From: Streptomyces sp. CB02366
GTDB lineage: Bacteria > Actinomycetota > Actinomycetes > Streptomycetales > Streptomycetaceae
NCBI RefSeq assembly: GCF_001905905.1
Contig: NZ_LIVT01000013.1
Coordinates: forward strand, 62,001-126,000
DNA: 64,000 bases
Direction of reading: 5' to 3'
Of the stretch, positions 1 to 5,989 are shown in pieces. The notes under the pieces were generated by a model. That model ran no database searches and was not told the origin of the DNA. It saw only the letters and a list, made by a program, of their open reading frames with translations. The position numbers and the translations under genes are program-made. How positions within the stretch are numbered: the stretch's first letter is position 1; every line of letters begins with the position of its first letter.

Positions 1-547
1 TGCCCATGAAGACGATGTTGGACAGCCGCGCGGGCCCGCCGGGCACCTCGCCGTCGCGCAGGGCGCGCATGCCGTCGACGATCTGGTGCACGATCTCGGC
101 GGTCGACAGGTTGCGGTCGAGGCCGGCCTGGCCGGTGGCGCAGAACGGGCAGTTCATGCCGCAGCCGGCCTGCGAGGAGATGCACATGGTGACGCGGTCC
201 GGGTAGCGCATCAGGACGGACTCGACGAGCGTCCCGTCGTGCAGCTTCCACAGGGTCTTGCGGGTGGTGTCGTCGTCGCAGCTGATGTGCCGGACCACCG
301 ACATCAGCTCGGGGAACAGCGCCTCGGCCAGCTTCTCGCGCGACCCGGCGGGGACGTTGGTCCACTGGGCGGGGTCGTGCGCGTACCGCGAGAAGTAGTG
401 CTGCGAGAGCTGCTGGGCACGGAAGGGCTTCTCACCGGTCGCGGCGACCGCTTCCTTGCGCTCGGCGGGCGTGAGGTCGGCGAGGTGCCGCGGGGGCTTC
501 TTGGCTCCGCGGGGCGCGACGAAAGTGAGTTCTCCGGGCTTAGGCAT
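1..547 (-). CDS. rlmN: 23S rRNA (adenine-2503-C2)-methyltransferase RlmN, 5' part
   Basis: RlmN is a radical-SAM enzyme that methylates C2 of A2503 in 23S rRNA and also acts on certain tRNAs. The first 182 residues are present and the gene runs off the left edge of the window. The radical-SAM cluster motif C-x3-C-x2-C is visible as CGMNCPFC (Cys129, Cys133, Cys136). The N-terminal region looks like the usual helical RNA-binding domain (PFRAQQLSQHYFSRY). The ATG at 545-547 lies inside the left att site of the integrated element. The coding sequence is intact, but everything upstream of about position 551 is element DNA. A GGATG ribosome-binding sequence sits 4 bases before the ATG and is also present in the other att copy. 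Family assignment is secure. Confidence 0.96.
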   Translation of the reverse strand, partial: MPKPGELTFVAPRGAKKPPRHLADLTPAERKEAVAATGEKPFRAQQLSQHYFSRYAHDPAQWTNVPAGSREKLAEALFPELMSVVRHISCDDDTTRKTLWKLHDGTLVESVLMRYPDRVTMCISSQAGCGMNCPFCATGQAGLDRNLSTAEIVHQIVDGMRALRDGEVPGGPARLSNIVFMG

Positions 548-569
548 GGTCCATCCAGTGTGGCAGACA
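528..569. repeat. attL: left direct repeat of the integrated element, over the rlmN start codon
   Basis: This is a 42-bp direct repeat of 13622-13663 with 40 identical positions. The first 23 bp (528-550) are identical; the mismatches are at 551 and 562. The core includes codons 1-6 of rlmN. The rlmN-side flank is chromosomal and the flank beyond about 551 belongs to the element. The crossover must lie in the identical 23-bp block, because the mismatches separate element sequence from chromosomal sequence. Confidence 0.88.
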
Positions 570-718
570 CGCCGAGGTGCCCCGGGTCGTCGCCCAGCTC
601 AGCGGCGATCCGGGCGGGCCGGTACCAGTCGTTGATGGTGGTTGTGGGTCGTCGTTGGCTGCCCCCCGACGGCCCACAGACGGCCCGGCCCCATGGCCTC
701 GTCCGCAGGTCAGGGCCG

Positions 719-1540
719 TCAGTCGCCGCTGCCGGCGGGAACCGTGCCGACGGCCAAGAGGTGCGAACTAGCAGCGAGGAGTTCCGGGTACGGCTCTGCC
801 ATGCGGGCCGCGTCCATGGCTGAGGCGATCAGCTCATCCGTGGGGCCCTCGCCCGGCTGCTGTTCTGCCGCCTTTACCAGCGACCATGCGGGGCCCTCGA
901 TGCCGAAGACCTGCACATCCACCAGCCCGGAGGCGACCAGCTCTGCCACCAGCTCTTCGGCTCGGTGGAAGTACGAGAGGGTGAACCCCCGCGATCCGTC
1001 ATAGACGGCCGTCTCCAGGATCTTGGAGACGGAGTTGTGAATCCGCTCGGTGTGCAGGTGGGCGTACGTGACGTGCTCGAAGAGCGACGCATAGCGATTG
1101 ATCGCGGCGGCGGCCACCAATCCGCCGGGCTTGGCCACGCGGGAGGCTTCCGCGAGTGCCCGTTGCCGGTCGGCCAGGTCGGGCAGGTGGTACAGCGGCC
1201 CGAGGAGCTGGACAACGTCGAATGTGTCGTCCGGCTCGGGCAAGTCACGCGCGTCACCGACCACCGCCGGGCACACCGCCGTCGCGGCCTCAACGTGACG
1301 GGGCACCGGGTCTACCAGAGCGACGTCGTAGCCGTCCTTCACCAGCCATTCAGCGTGAATCCCGGTCCCACCGCCTACGTCGAGCACCCGTGCCGGCGCG
1401 GGGGGCAGAAAGCGTCGGAGGAGTTCCTGAGTTCTAGCCAGTTCCATCCGACCGTCTGCCGAGCTGCGCAGGCGGCTGTCCTCGTTGACCGTCTCGCCAT
1501 AGAACCGCATCACGGAGGGAGCCAATTCGAGATTCGACAT
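719..1540 (-). CDS. class I SAM-dependent methyltransferase (element cargo)
   Basis: This is a 273-residue class I methyltransferase. The SAM-binding glycine loop is clear (VLDVGGGTGIHAEWL), followed by the acidic residue after strand 2 (VALVDPV), the motif GDARDLP, and a post-I motif region FDVVQLLGPLYHL. The substrate cannot be told; it resembles Methyltransf_11/25 small-molecule enzymes more than rRNA methylases. The open frame extends 64 codons upstream, but the ATG at 1538-1540 was chosen because a promoter-like pair (TGGACT, 17 bp, GATACT) ends 6 bases before it, which would give a leaderless mRNA. It is divergent from the GntR gene and co-oriented with rlmN, 171 bp upstream of it, with no convincing terminator between. 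Transcription may therefore continue into rlmN (inference). Confidence 0.8.
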   Translation of the reverse strand: MSNLELAPSVMRFYGETVNEDSRLRSSADGRMELARTQELLRRFLPPAPARVLDVGGGTGIHAEWLVKDGYDVALVDPVPRHVEAATAVCPAVVGDARDLPEPDDTFDVVQLLGPLYHLPDLADRQRALAEASRVAKPGGLVAAAAINRYASLFEHVTYAHLHTERIHNSVSKILETAVYDGSRGFTLSYFHRAEELVAELVASGLVDVQVFGIEGPAWSLVKAAEQQPGEGPTDELIASAMDAARMAEPYPELLAASSHLLAVGTVPAGSGD

Positions 1541-1546
1541 GGTCGC

Positions 1547-1577
1547 AGTATCGTGTGTACCGGTGGACCAGTCCAGC
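1547..1577 (-). promoter_or_regulatory. divergent promoter with GntR-type operator (site 1)
   Basis: On the minus strand, TGGACT (1570-1575) and GATACT (1547-1552) are separated by 17 bp and point at the methyltransferase ATG, with 6 bases between the -10 hexamer and the ATG. The plus-strand sequence 1556-1577, TGTACCGGTGGACC followed by AGTCCAGC, overlaps the spacer and -35 hexamer. It matches two further sites at 2336-2357 and 2437-2462. The position between the regulator and the divergent gene suggests autoregulation by the GntR protein. This is inferred from sequence only. Confidence 0.55.
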
Positions 1578-1596
1578 GCAGGAAATAGGGGAAGCC

Positions 1597-2313
1597 ATGG
1601 CAGTCCTGAAGTACGAAGAGATCGCAGAGTTCCTGCGCGCCCGCATCGCCGCTGGTGAGATCGCGCCCGGGGACACAATCCCGTCCGGCCGGGAGCTGGC
1701 CGAGCAGTGGGATGTGTCACGCGCAACCGCAATCAAGGCAGTCGACGTACTGCGAAACGATGGCGTGGTCGTGGCCAAGCAGGGGACCGGGTTCGTCGTC
1801 ACGGAAACGCCCGTGGCACGTCCCGCCGGCGCTCGCCGTGCCGGGTCGGCGCGCATCTTGGGCGGGATGCCGTTCCTTCGCGTCGGTGAGCCTGACTGGG
1901 CGGAACCCCCCGCCCGCGTCGCCGCCACCCTTGGACTGCCGCCCGGGGTGAAGGCGCTCCGGCGCGTTCGTGTGCTCCAGCTCCCGGACGGAACACCGAA
2001 TAGCTGCGTTGAAGCGTGGTTCCCGCCGGAGGTCGCGGAGGTTTCGCCGCGCCTGGCAGACACCGCCCCGATCGCGGAAGGGACGACACGCTACGTCCGG
2101 CGCCAGACCGGGCGGGGACCGGCCGAAGGCGTGGACGTAACCACTGTGCGCGGCGCGTCGGAGACGGAAGCGGGCCGCCTGGGGGTACCGGAGGGGACGC
2201 CGGTAGCCGTGCTGCTGCACACCGCGTACGACGAGCAGGGGAAGCCGCTGGTCTGCGAGGAAGGCGTCACACCGTCTTCACTGTTCGAACAGGTCGACAC
2301 CTACACAATGTAG
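1597..2313 (+). CDS. GntR-family (HutC/UTRA) transcriptional regulator, KorSA-like
   Basis: This is a 238-residue regulator with an N-terminal GntR winged helix (about residues 1-70, with PSGRELAEQWDVSRATAIKA as the recognition region) and a C-terminal UTRA ligand-sensing domain (about 85-235). In pSAM2-type elements the GntR protein KorSA represses the transfer and replication genes; a similar role is inferred here. The ATG at 1597 has AGGGGAA just upstream and gives the conserved start MAVLKYEEI; the open frame begins 14 codons earlier without support. The gene diverges from the methyltransferase across the operator at 1556-1577. It is followed by a hairpin plus T-run terminator whose stem repeats the operator motif. 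A second promoter-operator follows at 2435-2463. Confidence 0.9.
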   Translation: MAVLKYEEIAEFLRARIAAGEIAPGDTIPSGRELAEQWDVSRATAIKAVDVLRNDGVVVAKQGTGFVVTETPVARPAGARRAGSARILGGMPFLRVGEPDWAEPPARVAATLGLPPGVKALRRVRVLQLPDGTPNSCVEAWFPPEVAEVSPRLADTAPIAEGTTRYVRRQTGRGPAEGVDVTTVRGASETEAGRLGVPEGTPVAVLLHTAYDEQGKPLVCEEGVTPSSLFEQVDTYTM

Positions 2314-2334
2314 GCAGATAGCGGCAAATGAAAC

Positions 2335-2366
2335 AGCTGGACCGGTCCACCGGTTCAGCTTTTTTT
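2335..2366 (+). terminator. intrinsic terminator of the GntR gene, overlapping operator site 2
   Basis: An 11-bp stem (2335-2345 with 2350-2360, one G-U pair) and a TCCA loop are followed by a run of seven T (2360-2366). The stem is also a copy of the GntR-type operator motif (2336-2357, read on the minus strand). A protein site and a terminator may therefore share the same bases. Confidence 0.8.
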
Positions 2367-2434
2367 ATTGCCTCAAAACGCCCCTCGACCTGCACTTTCT
2401 GCCCCCGCGACACAGCGAAGCGTGAGTTCATCGC

Positions 2435-2463
2435 TTGACTGGACCGGTCCACCGGTCCAGTCT
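2435..2463 (+). promoter_or_regulatory. putative rightward promoter covered by a perfect inverted repeat (operator site 3)
   Basis: TTGACT (2435-2440) and CAGTCT (2458-2463) are separated by 17 bp, a plausible -35/-10 pair. Between and over them lies a perfect 11-bp inverted repeat, GACTGGACCGG (2437-2447) and CCGGTCCAGTC (2452-2462), with a TCCA spacer. A repressor bound here would block the promoter. The expected target is the rightward transfer operon beginning at 3007. Confidence 0.5.
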
Positions 2464-3006
2464 CTTGGTTGTGGCCATCGCCCAATCCGGAACTTCTGGA
2501 AAGGGCGGTGAACCACGCAGAAGGGGCCTTCTTTGGGCTGCTTCGACCTGCACGAACGCAGAGGGCGGGGACGCTGCAATCCCGCTAAAGGCCAGGTAGT
2601 ACGCAATGGGCTTCGGCCCGACTGGCGAGGTGGCCCGGCGACCGCGAGCAACGGCCGGAGAGTGGGGACGCGGTCCCCCTTGCAGTGCATATCCCCTGTT
2701 CAGCGGCATGAAGGAGTCACCAAATGAGGCAGTTACATATCCGGGCGCTCCCGTAACAGGCCGGTAGGGCAGCGCCGTTCCACCCTCGCGCGTCAGGTCC
2801 TGCGGCGCCTGCGGACGGCCGGTCATCTTCCACCGATTCGCGGCGTCTCTCGCCGCGCCGGTTGCCTCCCCTGCCCGTCCAGTCCACTTCGCGCGGTGCT
2901 GTACGGGCGGGGCTGAGGGGAGCCGGATGGTTCCAACGGCGAGACCCCCGGGGTGGCACCCCCAGGGGTCTCTGTGAGCCGTTCCTTTCTGAGAGGAACT
3001 GACCCA
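2464..3006 (+). other. 543-bp gap: long leader of the transfer operon
   Basis: No convincing protein gene fills this gap between the operator-promoter and the first transfer-region gene. It holds a short ORF with a strong ribosome-binding site (2724-2756). It also holds a hairpin with an 8+4 bp stem at 2941-2972 (GAGACCCC paired with GGGGTCTC, one mismatch, then GGGG with CCCC), ending 34 bp before the next start. If transcription starts near 2470, the first gene has a leader of about 540 nt, long enough for RNA-based control. Confidence 0.5.
2724..2756 (+). CDS. possible 10-residue leader ORF with a TTA codon
   Basis: ATG at 2724 is preceded by AAGGAG at good spacing (7 nt) and encodes MRQLHIRALP before a TAA stop. 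The fourth codon is TTA, which in Streptomyces is read only by the bldA tRNA and is very rare. It may be a chance ORF; its ribosome-binding site is better than that of many real genes nearby. No family is recognised. Confidence 0.25.
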   Translation: MRQLHIRALP

Positions 3007-3288
3007 ATGAAGAGCATCGCAGCACTTCAGGTGGCCGTTACGGCCGCCGCCCCGTTCGGCGGTGAGCCGTCGGACGCCGAGCTGGACGCGATCGAGACGG
3101 AGATGCCCGCCATCCTGGCGGACGTCGACCTGCTGGACGCACAGATCATGACCATCGACCGCACGCCGACGGAGCTGGACCACCAGCGCATCCGCAGGGC
3201 CCGCCGGCGGGTGCTGGCCGCCCGCCGTGACCTGGCCAACCTCACCGCCGCCGCGACGGACGCCACGGTGTCGGGGGGTGCGGCATGA
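3007..3288 (+). CDS. small AICE protein, DUF6284-like
   Basis: This is a 93-residue soluble protein. The centre (SDAELDAIETEMPAILADVD, then the Asp/Arg-rich part LDHQRIRRARRRVLAARRDL) resembles the DUF6284 family found in AICEs and Streptomyces plasmids; that family link is from memory. It is predicted helical with a basic second half. The ATG at 3007 follows GAGAGGA and gives MKSIAALQ; an in-frame start 18 codons upstream lies inside the leader hairpin and is not preferred. Its stop overlaps the start of the next gene (ATGA), so the two are probably translationally coupled. Function unknown. Confidence 0.75.
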   Translation: MKSIAALQVAVTAAAPFGGEPSDAELDAIETEMPAILADVDLLDAQIMTIDRTPTELDHQRIRRARRRVLAARRDLANLTAAATDATVSGGAA

Positions 3289-3557
3289 CGTACGGCGCGC
3301 GGTTGTCCAACAGCTTCCTTGGTGAGTGGGAGCTGTACGTCGTCACCGACCGGACGAGCCTGGAGTGGCCCGAGCACTCGTTCGGGCGGACCGGACCGGT
3401 CCCCACCGTGCAGGAACGGGCGGATGCGTTGGCCGCCCTCGGTTTCGTCGTCGCGGACGGTGTGGGGTGGGAGTGGCAGGAGTGCCCCACCGGGGTCACG
3501 GACCGCGTTCGCCTGCTGGCCTCCGTGGACGTCCAGCACCGGGACGGTGCGTCATGA
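3285..3557 (+). CDS. small AICE protein, DUF6303-like
   Basis: This is a 90-residue protein with a pattern I associate with the DUF6303 family: WELYVVTDRTSLEWPEHSFG, then ADALAALGFVVADGVGWEW and an RLLASVDV end. It is probably a compact alpha/beta fold with no membrane segment or signal peptide. It overlaps the preceding gene by ATGA and the following one by ATGA, so it sits in the middle of a tightly coupled operon. Function unknown; its position in the transfer region suggests a role in element maintenance or spread. Confidence 0.75.
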   Translation: MTYGARLSNSFLGEWELYVVTDRTSLEWPEHSFGRTGPVPTVQERADALAALGFVVADGVGWEWQECPTGVTDRVRLLASVDVQHRDGAS

Positions 3558-3751
3558 GCGACACCAACACCGTCGCCGTTCGGCGGGCGCTCCTGCTGGT
3601 GTTCGCGGGTATCGCACTGGCTGTCATCGGGGCCTCGCTCGCCACGGCCACCGGCCGCCCGGTGTGGCGGGCCGTGGCCGCCGCCGGCGCTCTCGCCCAG
3701 ACCTTCGGTTGGGTCCTCGCCGTGTACTACCGCCGGGGTGGTGCGGCATGA
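3554..3751 (+). CDS. small two-segment membrane protein of the transfer operon
   Basis: This 65-residue protein has two likely membrane segments (ALLLVFAGIALAVIGASLA and VAAAGALAQTFGWVLAVYY). The ATG at 3554 overlaps the preceding stop as ATGA, and its own stop overlaps the next ATG in the same way. Such small membrane proteins in pSAM2-like elements are usually called spread (Spd) proteins, thought to help move plasmid DNA between mycelial compartments; that role is inferred from context. Family not recognised. Confidence 0.7.
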   Translation: MSDTNTVAVRRALLLVFAGIALAVIGASLATATGRPVWRAVAAAGALAQTFGWVLAVYYRRGGAA

Positions 3752-4614
3752 ACCGCTGGGGCAAGGGCCTGCTGATCGCCGCTCTGGTCGGTGTGGTCGC
3801 CATGGCCTTCCGGGTGTCCTGGAACGCGCTGAAGGATGTCGCCACCGCTACCGGGGCCGACGAGACCGCCGCCACCCTCTACCCGTTCGTCGTCGACGGC
3901 CTGATGGCGCTCGCCCTGGTCGCAACCCTGGTGCTGACCGGTGACGCCCGCCGCTTCGCCCTGCGAGTGCTGGCCGCCTACACCTTGGCCTCCCTCGTCC
4001 TCAACTACGTGCACGGTCTCGTGCCGGAGCTGCACGACGAAGTGGTCAACTGGGGCCGACTGGCCGACTGGGATCCCGCCAACTGGGCACTGGTCCTGCT
4101 GGCCACGTCGCTGCCGGTCGGGTCGATCTACTTCGGTTCCGACCTGGTCGCCAAGGTCCTGCACCACCGACCGATCGAGCACGCGGCCCCTACTCCGAAT
4201 CAGGATGAATCGGCCGAGACATATGTAAATCGGTCTACGGCTGACCTGGAAGTATCGGCCTCCGCGCCGATCACCCCGGCCCCGGCCCCTGCGGCGCTTC
4301 CGGCGGCCCCGGTGGTGTCGCTGGCGAAGTCGACCGCTCGGGCCCCGGTCGGGGCGGTGGCCGCCGAATCGACCCGCCCGCGCCGGGCGACCGGTCGAGT
4401 CCCCGAGGTTGCCCGGTCGAGTCGGCCGAACCGCACCGCCGAGGAGCTGCTGACCGAGGCTCGCAAGGTGACGGCCAAGTGGTCGGATCGGGAGCTGACC
4501 GCCGAGGGCATCCGTAAGGCGGTCCATACCTCCCCAGCCAAGGCGCGCGTCCTGCGTGACACCCTGCGCGCCGAGCGCGACCGGTCGGCCGGTCCGGGTG
4601 AGGCGGCGGCCTGA
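3748..4614 (+). CDS. DUF2637 membrane protein, SpdB-like spread protein
   Basis: This 288-residue protein begins with four likely membrane segments (about residues 7-22, 45-66, 70-90 and 108-130), typical of DUF2637 proteins in Streptomyces plasmids and AICEs. An Ala/Pro-rich linker (about 150-215) follows. The basic C-terminal part (RTAEELLTEARKVTAKW, then ELTAEGIRKAVHTSPAKARV) looks like a winged-helix or HTH DNA-binding region. An integral membrane part joined to a DNA-binding tail fits a spread-type role in intramycelial DNA movement. Start ATG 3748 overlaps the previous stop (ATGA). The frame is open further upstream, but those starts lie inside the preceding genes. Confidence 0.82.
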   Translation: MNRWGKGLLIAALVGVVAMAFRVSWNALKDVATATGADETAATLYPFVVDGLMALALVATLVLTGDARRFALRVLAAYTLASLVLNYVHGLVPELHDEVVNWGRLADWDPANWALVLLATSLPVGSIYFGSDLVAKVLHHRPIEHAAPTPNQDESAETYVNRSTADLEVSASAPITPAPAPAALPAAPVVSLAKSTARAPVGAVAAESTRPRRATGRVPEVARSSRPNRTAEELLTEARKVTAKWSDRELTAEGIRKAVHTSPAKARVLRDTLRAERDRSAGPGEAAA

Positions 4615-4655
4615 TGGCCGACGTCTACCGGTGGTGCCTCGCCCTCTCCGCCTGA
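4614..4655 (+). CDS. possible 13-residue ORF coupled to the DUF2637 gene
   Basis: ATG at 4614 overlaps the TGA of the preceding gene (TGATG), the arrangement used by coupled genes throughout this operon. It encodes MADVYRWCLALSA and stops at 4655. It may be chance, a leader peptide, or a true micro-protein. There is no other evidence for expression. Confidence 0.2.
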   Translation: MADVYRWCLALSA

Positions 4656-4754
4656 GCCCGGGCCTGCCTGTCGCCTCCACCCGCACACCCGGGGTGGGGG
4701 CGGCGGGGAGGTCCGGAATCCACGGGCCCCATCACCAGCCAAGGAGAGACAGAC

Positions 4755-4922
4755 ATGGCCCGCAAGACCGATAAGCAGTGCGCCCAGCAGGCCGTCGCGG
4801 CGGCCGTCGTCGGCGGCACCAAGAACGGCACGAAGACCGCCATGAACGTCACGATGACCCGCGATGAGATGCGCCGCGCTCAGGCCTACCTCGCCTCGGG
4901 AAAGCCCATCAACGGTCGCTGA
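4755..4922 (+). CDS. small basic AICE protein, 55 residues
   Basis: The ATG at 4755 follows the strongest ribosome-binding site in the region (AAGGAGAGA, 7 nt away). The product (MARKTDKQCAQQAVAAAVVG, ending LASGKPINGR) is basic and Ala-rich with no membrane segment. The C-terminal part (TMTRDEMRRAQAYLASG) could form a helix. It lies between the DUF2637 and DUF6251-like genes in the same orientation. Family and function are not recognised; a link to transfer is only positional. Confidence 0.65.
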   Translation: MARKTDKQCAQQAVAAAVVGGTKNGTKTAMNVTMTRDEMRRAQAYLASGKPINGR

Positions 4923-4935
4923 AAGGGATCACGCC

Positions 4936-5289
4936 ATGACCCCGAACCTTCCCGAAACCCGCCGGCCGTCCATCGTGCACCTGCCGGACGGCACCCCCGC
5001 CTACACCGACCACCTCCCCACCGTCTACCAGCAGTCCACGACCGTGCCGCAGGTCGTGCACGTCCATCAGGCACCCCCGGACCGCACGGTGCAGCGCCTC
5101 GCCCTCGGCTCCGGGATGGGCGCCGGGGCTGTGGCCGCCGGCGTCTACTTCGGCCCCCTCCTCGTCGGCGTCCTCACCGCCATCGCCGCCAACCTCGCCC
5201 TCTTCGCTCTGGTCGCCGCCGTGTGCGCCTGGGGAGTGGTGACCGTCGTGAAGTCGATCGGCGGCAACTCCGGCCGTAAGGCCCGCTGA
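4936..5289 (+). CDS. SpdD-like membrane protein (DUF6251-like)
   Basis: This is a 117-residue protein. The soluble N-terminus (RPSIVHLPDGTPAYTDHLPT, then VPQVVHVHQAPPDRTVQRLA) is followed by two membrane segments (about residues 58-77 and 80-105) and a basic tail. The pattern matches the DUF6251/SpdD-like proteins of AICEs, recalled from memory. The ATG at 4936 was chosen because AAAGGGA lies upstream and the conserved N-terminal pattern begins there; the open frame runs 24 codons further back over the previous gene. Probable role: membrane component of DNA spread. Confidence 0.75.
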   Translation: MTPNLPETRRPSIVHLPDGTPAYTDHLPTVYQQSTTVPQVVHVHQAPPDRTVQRLALGSGMGAGAVAAGVYFGPLLVGVLTAIAANLALFALVAAVCAWGVVTVVKSIGGNSGRKAR

Positions 5290-5307
5290 CCCGAAGGGAG
5301 CCCCACC

Positions 5308-5496
5308 GTGTTCCAGGCAGGTCAAGAGGTGCGGATCGTCTCCTGTGAGGACGACCCGCGTGCGGTCGGCCGTACCGGCCGGATCGTCGACGAGGTCCCC
5401 CCGGGGCCCCTCACCGGGGGCCGGTGGACCGTGCACCGCGTCGGGCTGCTGATCGGGCCCGTCCTGTGCCACTCCCACGAACTGCGGCCCGCCTGA
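5308..5496 (+). CDS. small hypothetical protein, possible SH3-like barrel
   Basis: This is a 62-residue product with a GTG start (5308) and GAAGGGAG upstream. The pattern (FQAGQEVRIVSCEDDP, GRTGRIVDEVPPG, RWTVHRVGLLIGPVLCHSHE) alternates short beta strands and turns, as in KOW/SH3-like folds. No family is recognised. It is followed by a hairpin (CCGCCCCC 5507-5514 with GGGGGCGG 5531-5538) before the next gene. Confidence 0.65.
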   Translation: MFQAGQEVRIVSCEDDPRAVGRTGRIVDEVPPGPLTGGRWTVHRVGLLIGPVLCHSHELRPA

Positions 5497-5580
5497 CGGC
5501 TGCCCGCCGCCCCCGAACCGCACCTGGTGCGGGGGCGGTTGGGGAGCCGGACAGTCCGGTCTCCGCCCGAGGAGGACACC

Positions 5581-5904
5581 GTGCACAGCTACACCAGGGC
5601 CGAGTCCCGTGAGCGCGCCAAGCTGTTCCGCAAGGGGTTCCGTCAGTCCCTCGCGGACTGCCTGGACCCGGACATCCGCCGGAAGATCGAGCGCATCGAC
5701 CAGGCTGCCGCCGCCCGGGGCGCCCAGGAGTTGGCCGCGCTGCACAAGGTGCAGGCCGACGCCCGCCAGGACCTCGCCGCCGCCAAAGCGATCGAGCGCA
5801 CCGCACCGCGTGCCGAGCGGGCCGCTGCCCGTGAGGCCCGCAAGCAGGCCGAGCAGCGCGTCCGCCTCGCGGAGCGGGCCGTGCACAAGGCGGAGCAGAG
5901 CTGA
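5581..5904 (+). CDS. charged helical protein, probable coiled coil
   Basis: This is a 107-residue product with a GTG start at 5581 preceded by GAGGAGG. From about residue 35 it is an almost uninterrupted charged helix (IERIDQAAAARGAQELAALH, later RAAAREARKQAEQRVRLAER), so a coiled coil is likely. There is no signal peptide or membrane segment. It lies directly before the translocase gene, separated by a strong hairpin. It could be a partner of the translocase or of DNA, but no family is recognised. Confidence 0.68.
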   Translation: MHSYTRAESRERAKLFRKGFRQSLADCLDPDIRRKIERIDQAAAARGAQELAALHKVQADARQDLAAAKAIERTAPRAERAAAREARKQAEQRVRLAERAVHKAEQS

Positions 5905-5906
5905 GC

Positions 5907-5946
5907 GGGGGCGGCCGACACCCGGCCAAGGAAACCGGCCGCCCCC
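5907..5946 (+). terminator. strong hairpin before the translocase gene
   Basis: Perfect 11-bp arms, GGGGGCGGCCG (5907-5917) and CGGCCGCCCCC (5936-5946), enclose an 18-nt loop. There is no T-run, so it is either a partial terminator (attenuator) or an RNA-processing point that sets translocase levels below those of the upstream small proteins. Confidence 0.5.
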
Positions 5947-5989
5947 TTCGCCCCAACCCGTTGCACTGAGCAGGAGAGGCACGTTCATC

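Noticed and set aside
548..718. tRNA gene or tRNA fragment as the integration target
   Set aside because: No cloverleaf or tRNA 3' end is present at either att repeat; the repeat is part of the rlmN coding sequence and leader.
2428..3183. 251-codon minus-strand ORF in the transfer leader region
   Set aside because: It would cover both the operator-promoter and the DUF6284-like gene, has a shadow-like composition and no family resemblance.
3395..3415. Further copy of the GntR operator motif (GGACCGGTCC near 3400)
   Set aside because: It is only the palindromic half, lies inside a coding region and lacks the flanking conserved bases of the other three sites.
5660..5675. Possible clt recognition repeat (GACCCGGA) for the translocase
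   Set aside because: Only one copy was noticed, inside a coding sequence; TraB-type clt sites have several repeats. The real clt was not located.
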